This document shows, piece after piece, positions 34,095 through 42,787 of a stretch of DNA of 64,000 nucleotides. A model generated the notes under the pieces. That model was not told the origin of the DNA. It saw only the letters and a program-made list of their open reading frames with translations, and searched no databases. The stretch lies in the NCBI RefSeq assembly GCF_018780385.1, contig NZ_JADMJO010000003.1, forward strand, positions 248,001 through 312,000. Reading direction: 5' to 3'. Source of the stretch: Hydrogenophaga sp. (GTDB taxonomy: Bacteria; Pseudomonadota; Gammaproteobacteria; Burkholderiales; Burkholderiaceae_C). The position numbers were made by a program, and so were the translations under genes. Position 1 is the first letter of the stretch, and every line of letters begins with the position of its first letter.

Positions 34095-35876
34095 ATGCCA
34101 CTGCCTCCCGCTCCTTCCAAACGCGCCGCCCTTCTTTCACCTGAGGCCTACAGCCTCAAAGCAGCCGACGAACCGTTCGACCTGCCAACGGACGAAGCAC
34201 CTGTGCCACCAGCGCCGGCCGCCGCGCCCGCGCGACCGGTCGAGCGTGGAACAGCCACATTGGCACCGCATCCTGCTGGCAAACCGGCTGCCAAGCCTGC
34301 GGGCCGGGGTCGCAAACCCGCGGCAGTGGCTCCCGTCGCTGAGTCCCCGAAGGTCCAGCCCGTTCTGGAAAAAGCCACTCCGACCATGGCGTTGGTGCCC
34401 AGTCAAACCACCAGGAGCCCGGTCGCCGCTCAAGTCACCGCCTCATCCGGCAGCCGTCGACGTTCTGCGGGCAAGGCGAGTTCGGGACCGGCCAGGCTCT
34501 TTGTGCTGGACACCAACGTGTTGCTGCACGACCCCATGAGCCTGTTCCGCTTCGAGGAACACGACATCTTCCTGCCGATGATCGTGCTTGAAGAGCTCGA
34601 TGGTCACAAGAAGGGCATGACCGAAGTGGCCCGCAACGGGCGCCAGACCAGCCGCACGCTCGACGCTTTGGTGGCGCAGCAAGGTGGCGACATGACCAAG
34701 GGCCTCAAGCTCTCGGCCACCGGTCACCACGGCGCACGCGGTCTGCTGTTCTTCCAGACCGAACCGCTGGAAAGCAACTTGCCGTCGAGCCTGCCACAGG
34801 GAAAAGCGGACAACCAGATCCTGGGCGTGGTGCATTCGCTGCGTCAACGCCATCCCGAGCGCGAAGTGATCCTGGTGTCGAAAGACATCAACATGCGCGT
34901 GAAAGCTCGCGCGCTGGGCCTGGCCGCCGAGGACTACCAAAACGACAAAACACTGGACGACGGCGAGTTGCTGTATGCGGGCGCGCTGGCGCTCCCACAG
35001 GACTTCTGGACGCGCCAGAGCAAGACCATCGAGAGCTGGCAGAGTGGCAGCCACACCTTCTACCGCGTCAGCGGCCCAGCGGTGGGCCAGTTCTACATCA
35101 ACCAGTTCGTTTACTTCGAAGCGCCTGGCGAGCCCTCCCTTTACGCCCGCGTGACCGAGATCCGCGACAAGACAGCGGTTCTCAAGACGCTCAAGGACTA
35201 CACCCACCTCAAAAACGCGGTCTGGGGCGTGACCAGCCGCAACCGCGAACAGAACTTCGCGCTCAACCTGCTGATGGACCCTGAAATCGACTTCGTGACG
35301 CTCGCGGGAACGGCTGGCACGGGCAAGACGCTGATGGCCTTGGCCAGCGGCCTCACGCAAGTACTCGACGACCGCCGCTACACCGAGATCATCATGACCC
35401 GCGCCACCGTGAGCGTGGGCGAGGACATCGGTTTCCTGCCGGGCACCGAAGAGGAAAAGATGGGCCCGTGGATGGGCGCACTGGACGATAACCTGGAGTT
35501 CCTGGCCAAGGGCGACGGCGGCAACGCTGGCGAATGGGGCCGCGCGGCCACCAACGAGCTGATCCGCAGCCGCATCAAGGTCAAGAGCATGAACTTCATG
35601 CGTGGTCGCACCTTCATGAACAAGTACGTGATCATCGACGAGGCGCAGAACCTGACGCCCAAGCAGATGAAGACCCTGATCACCCGCGCGGGCCCAGGCA
35701 CCAAGATCATCTGCATGGGCAACCTCGCGCAGATCGACACGCCCTACCTCACCGAGGGCTCGTCAGGCCTCACGTTTGCGGTCGACCGCTTCAAGGGTTG
35801 GCCACACGGCGGACACATCACGCTGGCGCGCGGCGAGCGTTCGCGATTGGCTGACTTTGCCAGCGAAGTGCTCTGA
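34095..35876 (+). CDS. PIN-PhoH family protein (PhoH2-type RNA-active ATPase)
   Basis: The product has 593 residues from the ATG at 34095; an upstream TTG would lie inside the terminator. A disordered Pro/Ala-rich N-terminus (1-130) is followed by a PIN nuclease domain starting with VLDTNVLLHD (about 137-146, D139) and IVLEELD (about 163-169). The PhoH ATPase domain has Walker A GTAGTGKT (about 404-411) and Walker B YVIIDEAQN (about 510-518), ending near LARGERSRLAD. PhoH2 proteins couple sequence-specific RNA cleavage to ATP-driven unwinding. It is transcribed alone and ends before a perfect bidirectional terminator shared with dnaB. Confidence 0.93.
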   Translation: MPLPPAPSKRAALLSPEAYSLKAADEPFDLPTDEAPVPPAPAAAPARPVERGTATLAPHPAGKPAAKPAGRGRKPAAVAPVAESPKVQPVLEKATPTMALVPSQTTRSPVAAQVTASSGSRRRSAGKASSGPARLFVLDTNVLLHDPMSLFRFEEHDIFLPMIVLEELDGHKKGMTEVARNGRQTSRTLDALVAQQGGDMTKGLKLSATGHHGARGLLFFQTEPLESNLPSSLPQGKADNQILGVVHSLRQRHPEREVILVSKDINMRVKARALGLAAEDYQNDKTLDDGELLYAGALALPQDFWTRQSKTIESWQSGSHTFYRVSGPAVGQFYINQFVYFEAPGEPSLYARVTEIRDKTAVLKTLKDYTHLKNAVWGVTSRNREQNFALNLLMDPEIDFVTLAGTAGTGKTLMALASGLTQVLDDRRYTEIIMTRATVSVGEDIGFLPGTEEEKMGPWMGALDDNLEFLAKGDGGNAGEWGRAATNELIRSRIKVKSMNFMRGRTFMNKYVIIDEAQNLTPKQMKTLITRAGPGTKIICMGNLAQIDTPYLTEGSSGLTFAVDRFKGWPHGGHITLARGERSRLADFASEVL

Positions 35877-35894
35877 GCCCGAGGTTCACGCCAA

Positions 35895-35930
35895 CATGAA
35901 AAAACCCGGCCAAGGCCGGGTTTTTTCATG
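35895..35930. terminator. Bidirectional intrinsic terminator between phoH and dnaB
   Basis: A perfect 17-bp inverted repeat with a 2-base loop: the right arm reads GGCCGGGTTTTTTCATG and the left arm is its exact complement. A T6 run occurs on both strands. It lies between the convergent phoH and dnaB stop codons. Confidence 0.92.
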
Positions 35931-35942
35931 GGTAACTTTTCA

Positions 35943-37370
35943 CTAGAAATCGCCACCACCAGCGAGCGATTCAAAGCGGGTGAGCATGTTGAGAAAGGCC
36001 AGCTTCACCGTGCCGGTGGGGCCGTTTCGCTGCTTGCCGATGATGATCTCGGCCACGCCCGGCTCCTTGCATGCGTCCTTGGTGTAGTACTCGTCGCGAT
36101 AGATGAACATGATGATGTCCGCATCCTGCTCGATGGCGCCGGATTCGCGCAGGTCGCTCATCATGGGGCGCTTGTCGGTGCGGGTTTCGACGCTGCGGTT
36201 GAGCTGAGAGAGCGCGATCACCGGGCACTGCAGCTCCTTGGCCAGCATCTTCAGGCCCCGCGAAATTTCACCCAGCTCCGAGGCGCGGTTGTCACCGTCA
36301 CCCCCACTGCCACTCATGAGCTGCAGGTAATCGACCACGATCAAACCAAGCTTGCCGCACTGGCGCGAGAGCCGCCGCGCGTTGGCGCGCAGCACGCTGG
36401 CGGTCAGGCCAGGGGTCTCGTCGATGTGCAGCGAGACGTTTCGCAGCTTTTCAATGGCTTCTGTCAGGCGCGGCCATTCGTCGTCGGTGAGCTTGCCGTT
36501 GCGCAGGTGGGTCTGGTTGATGCGCCCGATCGAGCCGACGATACGCACCGCCAGCTGGGAGGCGCCCATTTCCATCGAGAACACTGCTACCGGCAGGCCC
36601 TCGTTGAGCGCCACGTGCTCGGCGATGTTGATCGCGAACGCGGTCTTGCCCATGGACGGGCGCGCGGCGAGCACCACCAGATCGCCCGCCTGCAGACCTG
36701 AGGTCATGCGGTCGAGGTCCACGAAGCCGGTGGGCACACCAGTGATGTCGTTCGGGTTGTCGGCCATCTCCTGCACGCGGTCGAGCAACTCGACCACGAG
36801 CGTGTCCATGCCCTGGAAGCCCTCCTTCATGCGCGAGCCTTCTTCACCAATGTTGAAGATCTTCTGCTCGGCTTCGTCGAGGATCTTGTCGACCGACTTG
36901 CCCTGCGTGTTGAAAGCCGCGGTGGCGATCTCGTCGCTGGCGGCCACCAGCTTGCGCAGGATGGCGCGCTCACGCACGATCTCGGCGTAGCGGCGGATGT
37001 TGGCAGCACTGGGCACGTACTGCGCCAGCGAGTTGAGATAGGCCAGACCACCCGCCTCTTCGGCCTTGCCCAGATTCTGCAGATGCTCGAACACCGTGAC
37101 CACGTCGGCCGGCTTGCTGGCGTTGACCAGCGTGGCGATCACCGAGTAGGTCAGGCGATGTTCATAGCGGTAGAAATCGGAGTCGTTGAGGAGGTCTGCC
37201 ACCCGATCCCAGGCGCCGTTGTCGAGCAACAGGCCGCCGAGCACGCTGGACTCGGCCTCAATGGAGTGCGGGGGGACGCGCAACTGAGCAATCTGGCGGT
37301 CAGCGCCACCAACGCCCTCGTCCAAGCCGGCATCAAAGGAAGAGAAGGAACTGGAAAAAACGGCGGACAT
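35943..37370 (-). CDS. dnaB: Replicative DNA helicase DnaB
   Basis: The 475-residue protein has an N-terminal primase-interacting helical domain (about 30-130, PPHSIEAESSVLGGLL). A linker follows, then a RecA-like helicase domain with Walker A ARPSMGKTA (about 226-234), LIVVDYLQLMS (about 333-343) and the terminal arginine-finger region (GKQRNGPTGTVKL). It unwinds DNA at the fork as a hexamer and recruits DnaG. No intein is present. It is downstream of the ribosomal S6 operon but separated by a terminator, so it probably has its own promoter within 37371-37502. Confidence 0.97.
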   Translation of the reverse strand: MSAVFSSSFSSFDAGLDEGVGGADRQIAQLRVPPHSIEAESSVLGGLLLDNGAWDRVADLLNDSDFYRYEHRLTYSVIATLVNASKPADVVTVFEHLQNLGKAEEAGGLAYLNSLAQYVPSAANIRRYAEIVRERAILRKLVAASDEIATAAFNTQGKSVDKILDEAEQKIFNIGEEGSRMKEGFQGMDTLVVELLDRVQEMADNPNDITGVPTGFVDLDRMTSGLQAGDLVVLAARPSMGKTAFAINIAEHVALNEGLPVAVFSMEMGASQLAVRIVGSIGRINQTHLRNGKLTDDEWPRLTEAIEKLRNVSLHIDETPGLTASVLRANARRLSRQCGKLGLIVVDYLQLMSGSGGDGDNRASELGEISRGLKMLAKELQCPVIALSQLNRSVETRTDKRPMMSDLRESGAIEQDADIIMFIYRDEYYTKDACKEPGVAEIIIGKQRNGPTGTVKLAFLNMLTRFESLAGGGDF

Positions 37371-37432
37371 CGGCGTGGAAAAAGTAAAGGGCCATGGTAC
37401 GCGCTGGCCTCTCGAAAGTCATGGGACAAGTC

Positions 37433-37441
37433 TGTGGACAA
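37433..37441 (-). promoter_or_regulatory. DnaA-box-like sequence upstream of dnaB
   Basis: On the minus strand TTGTCCACA differs by one base from the DnaA box TTATCCACA. It lies within a short tandem repeat of GACTTGTCC, about 63 bases upstream of the dnaB start. A single site gives only weak support. Confidence 0.3.
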
Positions 37442-37502
37442 GTCCGGTAAAAGAGGTGGATGACGGACGGCCCCACAAGACATGTGGGCCACGCGCACCC
37501 AA

Positions 37503-37536
37503 AGAAAAAAGCCGCGGCCCGAAGGCAGCGGCTTTT
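37503..37536 (-). terminator. Intrinsic terminator after rplI
   Basis: AAAGCCGC (37508-37515) pairs with GCGGCTTT (37528-37535). Read on the minus strand, the stem is followed by a T6 run. It separates the S6-L9 operon from dnaB. Confidence 0.85.
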
Positions 37537-37566
37537 GAGCGAAGCGCCTGAGCGCTCGCGCGGGAC

Positions 37567-38019
37567 TCAGGCGGTTTCGCCGAGCACCGAAACGTTGACG
37601 TCCACCGTCACGTCGGTGTGCAGGTTCACACTCACCGTGTAGTCGCCCACGTTCTTCAGGGGACCATTGGGCATGCGGACTTGCGACTTCGCGACCTTGA
37701 AGCCTTGTTTGTTCAGCTCTTCAGACACGTCGTGGTTGGTTACGGAGCCGAACAGGCGACCGTCAACACCAGCTTTTTGCGACAGCTTGACCGTCACGGC
37801 GGCGAGCTTTTCGCCCAAGGCCTGGGCTTCGGCGTGTTTGGCAGCGGCCACTTTTTCGAGTTCGACGCGGCGTGCTTCGAATTCGGCGATAGCATTTTGC
37901 GTGGCACGGCGAGCACGGCCGGAAGGGATCAGGAAGTTGCGGGCGTAGCCGTCTTTGACCTTGACCACATCGCCGAGGGCGCCGAGATTGACAACTTTGT
38001 CGAGCAGGATGATTTGCAT
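37567..38019 (-). CDS. rplI: 50S ribosomal protein L9
   Basis: The 150-residue protein begins MQIILLDKV, with the rRNA-binding N-domain motif [22 protein letters not shown] (about 15-36). The long connecting helix (about 40-75) and C-terminal domain are complete. It is last gene of the rpsF-priB-rpsR-rplI operon; the start is the ATG at 38019, 13 bases after rpsR. Confidence 0.98.
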   Translation of the reverse strand: MQIILLDKVVNLGALGDVVKVKDGYARNFLIPSGRARRATQNAIAEFEARRVELEKVAAAKHAEAQALGEKLAAVTVKLSQKAGVDGRLFGSVTNHDVSEELNKQGFKVAKSQVRMPNGPLKNVGDYTVSVNLHTDVTVDVNVSVLGETA

Positions 38020-38032
38020 GTCAGGCTCTCTT

Positions 38033-38314
38033 TCAGACGCGGTGCTGGTCGCTGTAAGGCAACATGCCGAGGAAGCGCGCGCGCTTGATGGCGGTGTTGA
38101 CCTGACGCTGGTAGAAGGCACGCGTGCCGGTCAGGCGCGCGGGAATGATCTTGCCGTTCTCGGCGATGAAGTCACGCAGGACATCGACGTCCTTGTAGTC
38201 GACTTCTTCGACGTTGGCCACGGTGAAGCGGCAGAAGCGCTTGCGCTTGAACAGCAGCGATTGGGTGTTGCGCTTGGGGCGCTTGTCTTTGTTGAAACGT
38301 TTGGGTGACGCCAT
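38033..38314 (-). CDS. rpsR: 30S ribosomal protein S18
   Basis: The 93-residue protein has the family core: FCRFT (27-31), [26 protein letters not shown] and the basic [19 protein letters not shown]. It forms a heterodimer with S6 on the 30S platform. It follows priB by 11 bases. Confidence 0.98.
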   Translation of the reverse strand: MASPKRFNKDKRPKRNTQSLLFKRKRFCRFTVANVEEVDYKDVDVLRDFIAENGKIIPARLTGTRAFYQRQVNTAIKRARFLGMLPYSDQHRV

Positions 38315-38325
38315 GATGGGCCTTC

Positions 38326-38613
38326 CTATGTCTTGCTGAAATCTTGGATGTGGAACACCACGCCTTTGCCATTGCGCGCGTTGGTCAGAAAGCCGTGAAA
38401 CTCACAGACCGAATCGAGTCCCTGTCGGGAGAGGATTTCGGCATGCGACCCGAAGGCGATCGCCCTGAGTTGCAGTTTCACTTGCCTGGGGGTGTCCAGT
38501 TCGACGATCTGTGACTCGTGTTCGAGCACGAGGTTGACTGCCGGTATGCCTGCCGGTGTGTACCGCAGGCTCTGCACCTGCACCACCATGGCCGACAAAT
38601 GAGTCTGGTTCAC
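38326..38613 (-). CDS. priB: Primosomal replication protein N (PriB)
   Basis: The 95-residue OB-fold protein binds ssDNA and helps PriA restart stalled forks. The position between rpsF and rpsR, the size, and the segments [13 protein letters not shown] and [13 protein letters not shown] are diagnostic. It starts 26 bases after rpsF. Confidence 0.94.
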   Translation of the reverse strand: MNQTHLSAMVVQVQSLRYTPAGIPAVNLVLEHESQIVELDTPRQVKLQLRAIAFGSHAEILSRQGLDSVCEFHGFLTNARNGKGVVFHIQDFSKT

Positions 38614-38639
38614 CCGTTGACGTTAACGCGCACCGGGCA

Positions 38640-39041
38640 TCAAGCCTGGGCCTGTTCCTGCGGTTGGTGCTGCTGCTGGCTGCGCTGTTCGGGCTGCTGA
38701 AGCTTTCGGGCTTCTTCACGCTCGACCGACTTCATCATTGACGATGGGCCGGTGTCGGCTTTCTTGCGCAGCACGGTCAGGTGGCGCAGCACGGCGTCGT
38801 TGAACTTGAACGCGTGTTCCAGTTCAGCCATCACGGCCTGATCGGCCTCGATGTTGACGCACAGGTAATGGGCCTTGGACAGCTTGTTGATCTGGTAAGC
38901 CATCTGACGACGACCCCAGTCTTCAACGCGGTGGATCTTGCCGCCGCCGGCGGTGATCATGCCCTTGTAGCGCTCCAGCATGGCTGGAACCTGTTCGCTT
39001 TGATCCGGATGGATCAGCAAAACGATTTCGTAATGACGCAT
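38640..39041 (-). CDS. rpsF: 30S ribosomal protein S6
   Basis: The 133-residue protein has the ferredoxin-like core ([40 protein letters not shown]). A Gln-rich tail (about 114-133, with repeated QQ and PQEQ) replaces the Glu-tail target seen in E. coli. The start is at 39041 with GGAG upstream. An extended -10 promoter lies at 39131-39139. Confidence 0.98.
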   Translation of the reverse strand: MRHYEIVLLIHPDQSEQVPAMLERYKGMITAGGGKIHRVEDWGRRQMAYQINKLSKAHYLCVNIEADQAVMAELEHAFKFNDAVLRHLTVLRKKADTGPSSMMKSVEREEARKLQQPEQRSQQQHQPQEQAQA

Positions 39042-39130
39042 GGACTCTCCTTGTGGATTCACCCGCCGAGGGCAGGTTTGGGTTAAAGCTACCCCCAGCG
39101 TCGGTTGGGGTGCAGCAAGGCAAGCCCACG

Positions 39131-39139
39131 ATTCTAGCA
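39131..39139 (-). promoter_or_regulatory. Extended -10 promoter of the rpsF operon
   Basis: On the minus strand TGCTAGAAT follows directly after the T6 tail of the preceding terminator. TAGAAT with the upstream TG is an extended -10; no good -35 is visible because that position falls in the terminator stem. The leader would be about 85 bases. Confidence 0.5.
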
Positions 39140-39172
39140 AAAAACCCGGCCAGTCGCGAAACTGGCCGGGTT
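39139..39172 (-). terminator. Intrinsic terminator of the sodium:solute symporter gene
   Basis: AACCCGGCCAGT (39043+100 = 39143-39154) and ACTGGCCGGGTT (39161-39172) form a perfect 12-bp stem with a 6-base loop. A T6 run follows on the minus strand. It isolates the symporter operon from rpsF. Confidence 0.9.
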
Positions 39173-39227
39173 CTTGGGCTCACCCGCCACCGAGGCAGCG
39201 GGTGAGCGGGGGTGACGCAGGCTGTGC

Positions 39228-41339
39228 TCAGCTCATGCGCAGGCTCGGGTAACGAACATGCTCCACCAGCTGCTGCACCTTGCGGCTGGGCTCCGGGGTC
39301 ACCAGGCTGAGCAGAATGATCACGACAAAGCCGACTGGTACACCGAACACACCGGCCGAGATCGGCAGGATGCCGAACCACAGTTCGACGGGCGAGGTCA
39401 CGCCAAAGATGCCGCGCATCCAGGGCTGGGTGGTCACCATGTAATACACGGTGATGCCCAAGCCTGCCACCATGCCTGCCGATGCGGCAATACCGGTGGC
39501 GCGCTTCCAGAAGATGCCCAGCACCAGCGCCGGGAAGAACGCCGCCGCCGCGAACGAGAACGCCGCCGAGACCAGGAACAGGATGTCCGCCGGTTTCTGC
39601 GCCGCCACGTAGGCCGCGGCCAACGCCACGATCAGCAGCAACATCTTGGAGATGGTGACGCGGCGTGCCGTGGATGCATTGGGGTCGATCATCTTGTAGT
39701 ACAGGTCGTGCGACAGCGCGTTGGCGATCGTCAGCAGCAGGCCATCCGCGGTGGACAGCGCGGCGGCCAGGCCACCGGCAGCCACCAGACCCGAGATCAC
39801 GTAGGGCAAGCCACCGATTTCAGGCGTGGCCAGCACGATGATGTCGCCACCAATGGTCATCTCGTTGAGCTGCAGGATGCCATCCTTGTTCACGTCAGCG
39901 ATCGACATCAACGAAGGATCCACCTTGTTCCAGGAAGCCACCCAGGCGGGCAACTGGTCGAATGGCGTGCCGACCAGCACATGGAACACCTCGTATTTCA
40001 CCAGCACGGCCAGCGCCGGAGCGGTGAAGTACAGCAGGAAGATGAAGAACAACGACCAGGTCACCGATTCACGCGCCTCCCGCACGCTGGGCACCGTGTA
40101 GTAGCGCATCAGGATGTGGGGCAGCGCGGCCGTTCCGATCATCAGGCAGAAGATCAGGGCCAGGAAGTTGCGACGCGAGGTGTCGTAAGCCTCCACTGCT
40201 TTCGCATCACCGTTCGGGTCACCCGCGAACTGCTGTGAATGCGGCGGCATGCCGTTGAGCGGCTTGGCCTTGTTGTCTGCGCCCGTCTTCGCAGCGGTCC
40301 ACGCAGTCTTGGCAGCTGCCGCGTCTTTGGGCAAGGCGGCGATCGCCTTTTCCGCCGCCGCGATGTCTGCCGACGGCCCATTGGCGGCGCGCAGTGCGGC
40401 CAGCTTGGCTTCTGCAGCGGCCTTGTCCGCAGTCAGTGCTGCGGCGGGGTCCTTGAGCTTCTCAGCCAATGCGGCAGAACGCTGCTTGAAGATCTCGCGA
40501 ACTTCCAGCTCCTTCGGGTCGGCAGTGAGCAGCTTTTCCTTGGCCGTGACTTTCTCCAGCTGGAAGCCGTAGATGGCTTGCGGCACCGGCACGCTGGTCT
40601 GCTTCACCGACAGCCAGATCACGGGAATCAGGTAAGCCACGATCAGGATGATGTACTGCGCCACCTGAGTCCAGGTGACCGCGCGCATGCCGCCCAGGAA
40701 CGAGCACACCAGAATGCCGCCCAGACCCAGGAAAATCCCGAGCTCGAAAGCCACGCCGGTCAGGCGCGAGGTGATCAGGCCCACACCATAGATCTGCGCC
40801 ACCACGTAGGTGAACGAGCACAGGATGGCCGCGAAGATGCCGATGAAACGTGGCAGGTTGCCGCCGTAGCGCTCACCCAGAAAATCTGGAATGGTGAACT
40901 GGCCGAACTTGCGCAGATACGGCGCAAGAAACAGCGCCACCAGACAGTAGCCACCGGTCCAGCCCATGATGAAGGCCAGGCCGCTGTAGCCCGTGAGGTA
41001 GAGCGTGCCGGCCATGCCGATGAACGACGCGGCAGACATCCAGTCCGCGCCGGTGGCCATGCCGTTGTAGACCGCCGGGACCCGACGACCCGCCACGTAG
41101 TACTCGGCCGCGTCGGTGGTGCGGCTCATGATGCCGATGCCGGCGTACAGGCCGATGGTGGCAAGCAGGAAGATGAAGCCGATCCATTCGCGTGACAAGC
41201 CCATCTGCTCCAGGATGGCCAGGACCACCACGAAGATGAAGAAGCCGCCCGTGTACCACGTGTACACCTTGTTGAGTTGCTGTTTGAAGGCCTTGTTGCC
41301 TTGGCCCCCACCAGCTTGGGTTTCGAACATGCCTGCCAT
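39228..41339 (-). CDS. Sodium:solute symporter (SSS family, acetate-permease-like) with EF-hand-like loop
   Basis: The product has 703 residues from the ATG at 41339 (GAGGAA upstream), longer than ActP (about 550). The SSS core is clear: AAEYYVAGRRVPAVYNGMATGADWMSAASF (77-106) and AAALSTADGLLLTIANALSHD (525-545). Two extras are present. One is a hydrophilic Ala/Lys-rich, probably coiled-coil insert at about 265-388 between helices. The other is a canonical EF-hand loop at 482-493 (DVNKDGILQLNE). It is paired with the DUF4212 gene 4 bases upstream in the operon, which marks the two-component symporter subfamily near sensor kinases. The likely substrate is a short-chain carboxylate (inference). 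Confidence 0.9.
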   Translation of the reverse strand: MAGMFETQAGGGQGNKAFKQQLNKVYTWYTGGFFIFVVVLAILEQMGLSREWIGFIFLLATIGLYAGIGIMSRTTDAAEYYVAGRRVPAVYNGMATGADWMSAASFIGMAGTLYLTGYSGLAFIMGWTGGYCLVALFLAPYLRKFGQFTIPDFLGERYGGNLPRFIGIFAAILCSFTYVVAQIYGVGLITSRLTGVAFELGIFLGLGGILVCSFLGGMRAVTWTQVAQYIILIVAYLIPVIWLSVKQTSVPVPQAIYGFQLEKVTAKEKLLTADPKELEVREIFKQRSAALAEKLKDPAAALTADKAAAEAKLAALRAANGPSADIAAAEKAIAALPKDAAAAKTAWTAAKTGADNKAKPLNGMPPHSQQFAGDPNGDAKAVEAYDTSRRNFLALIFCLMIGTAALPHILMRYYTVPSVREARESVTWSLFFIFLLYFTAPALAVLVKYEVFHVLVGTPFDQLPAWVASWNKVDPSLMSIADVNKDGILQLNEMTIGGDIIVLATPEIGGLPYVISGLVAAGGLAAALSTADGLLLTIANALSHDLYYKMIDPNASTARRVTISKMLLLIVALAAAYVAAQKPADILFLVSAAFSFAAAAFFPALVLGIFWKRATGIAASAGMVAGLGITVYYMVTTQPWMRGIFGVTSPVELWFGILPISAGVFGVPVGFVVIILLSLVTPEPSRKVQQLVEHVRYPSLRMS

Positions 41340-41343
41340 GGTG

Positions 41344-41604
41344 TTATTCCTCGGTCTCTTCGACACCGTGCTCGATGTCGAGTTTGTTCATGTACCAGGC
41401 GTAGTACGCAATGATCACGCAGTACACCACCAAGGCGCCCTGGGCACCCATCCAGAAGCTGAACGGCCAACCGAAGAAGTTGAAGTTCAGGTCACGTGCG
41501 AAGTAGCTCACCACGAACGTCACGACGAACCAGATTGCAAGCAATATGGCGGTGATGTTGAGGTTTTTCCGCCAGTAGCGGCGGTGCTTGTCAGTCAGTT
41601 CCAT
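41344..41604 (-). CDS. DUF4212 small membrane subunit of sodium:solute symporter
   Basis: The 86-residue protein starts at the ATG at 41604 behind GGAGGT. It has a basic N-terminus (HRRYWRKNL), two transmembrane helices (about 15-35 and 48-70) and an acidic C-terminus. Family and position, immediately upstream of an SSS transporter, match the DUF4212 symporter small subunit, analogous to DUF485 beside ActP. It is probably required for assembly or activity of the large subunit. Confidence 0.9.
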   Translation of the reverse strand: MELTDKHRRYWRKNLNITAILLAIWFVVTFVVSYFARDLNFNFFGWPFSFWMGAQGALVVYCVIIAYYAWYMNKLDIEHGVEETEE

Positions 41605-41750
41605 GCGATCGACCTCCATCAAGAACACCCTCTCGGGCACATCACGAACGCCACCCCAGTCCCCCAGGCAGCCTGCAACCGGTCCGCGTTTCTCGGGCAC
41701 CGGCTCCCACCGGCTCCCCCTTTTGAAGGCTGCGCAGCAGCGGCGTGAAA

Positions 41751-42332
41751 TCAGGCCTGGGCTTGCCCAAGACCGGTCTCACGCTCCAGCTGTGCAGCCA
41801 CTTTGGGCTCGAACTTTCGGAGGTGGCGAATGATCTTCGCGGCCTCGTCGGGCTCTTGCCGGTCCACATGAACCCGGGCCAGCTGATACCAGCCGTAGGG
41901 ACTCATGGGTTGCAGTTCGGTGTTCTTGCGCAGAGCGGTGACGGCTTCGTCGAAGCGGCGCTGACGGATGAGACTCAGGGCCAGGCCGTACCAGGCCCGG
42001 TCGAGTTGGGGATCGAGCTCGGTGGCGCGCCGGAAAGCCGCCTCGGCTTGCTCCAGGTGGCCCATCTCCTCACTGAGGTAACCCAGATTGAACCAGCCCG
42101 CCGGTTGGCCCGGCTGCGCGGCCACCAGTTGTTGCAATGCCTGTTGCGCCCCGGCCTTGTCACCGAGTTCGGCCAGCAGGTGGGCACGGGTGGCCAGGGC
42201 GTAGGGATCGGCTGCGTTGACGCCGAGCAAGTCGTCCACCCGGTCCAACGCAAACTGGCGCCGACCGAGGAGCACCAGGGCGCGGATCTGCAACTGGATG
42301 AACTTGCGGTTGAGCAAACGATTCACTGACAC
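41751..42332 (-). CDS. Tetratricopeptide-repeat protein
   Basis: The product has 193 residues from a GTG at 42332 with GGAGTGG eight bases upstream; a GTG at 42326 overlapping the previous stop (GTGA) is an alternative. Four to five TPR units fill the protein (PYALATRAHLLAELGDKAGA; PAGWFNLGYLSEEMGHLEQAEAAF; DRAWYGLALSLIRQRRFDEA; PYGWYQLARVHVDRQEPDEA). There is no signal peptide, so it is a cytosolic scaffold. It overlaps the small membrane protein gene upstream and is 146 bases from the DUF4212 gene. Partners are unknown. Confidence 0.85.
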   Translation of the reverse strand: MSVNRLLNRKFIQLQIRALVLLGRRQFALDRVDDLLGVNAADPYALATRAHLLAELGDKAGAQQALQQLVAAQPGQPAGWFNLGYLSEEMGHLEQAEAAFRRATELDPQLDRAWYGLALSLIRQRRFDEAVTALRKNTELQPMSPYGWYQLARVHVDRQEPDEAAKIIRHLRKFEPKVAAQLERETGLGQAQA

Positions 42333-42619
42333 AGTGCCACTCCGATCTTCAGACAGTGATTGACCTTGGTCAGCGTCACCCCCACCCAGATGAAGGCCAG
42401 AATGAGAAACGCCACCAGGGGAAGGTGGCGTTCAATCACGAATTTCGGTGTCACCAGCCGGGCCACTTGCACAAAGGGTTTGCCCACCTGCTGTAGCACC
42501 TGATAAAAAAGGTTGGTGTCCTTGCGCTTGCCGGCGAGCAAGCCCAACACCCATTGGCCGACCAGTGCCAGCAAGGCAATTTCGGTGATGAGCTTGACCG
42601 CGGAAATGAAGAAAAGCAT
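42323..42619 (-). CDS. Small membrane protein, unknown
   Basis: The product has 98 residues from the ATG at 42619; a GTG at 42658 is possible but the extra sequence has non-coding-like third positions. Two hydrophobic helices (about 3-27 and 64-85) flank a basic loop (AGKRKDTNLFYQVLQQVGKPFVQVARLVTPKFVIERHLP). The family is common in Comamonadaceae but uncharacterised. It overlaps the TPR gene by ten bases and is divergent from the CBS-DUF294 gene. Confidence 0.7.
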   Translation of the reverse strand: MLFFISAVKLITEIALLALVGQWVLGLLAGKRKDTNLFYQVLQQVGKPFVQVARLVTPKFVIERHLPLVAFLILAFIWVGVTLTKVNHCLKIGVALCQ

Positions 42620-42787
42620 GGAGGCTTCGGTTGGTTTGGAATCATTCTGAATTCGCACCTTACCGACTTCTTACAAATGGACTGGCGACCCGCTTGAGGC
42701 AGGTCAAACCCTCTAAGGATTTACCCGAGGTTTGCAGCACATGCACGGTATAGGATGAAGAACGGATTCTTAAGTCCTACAACACAG

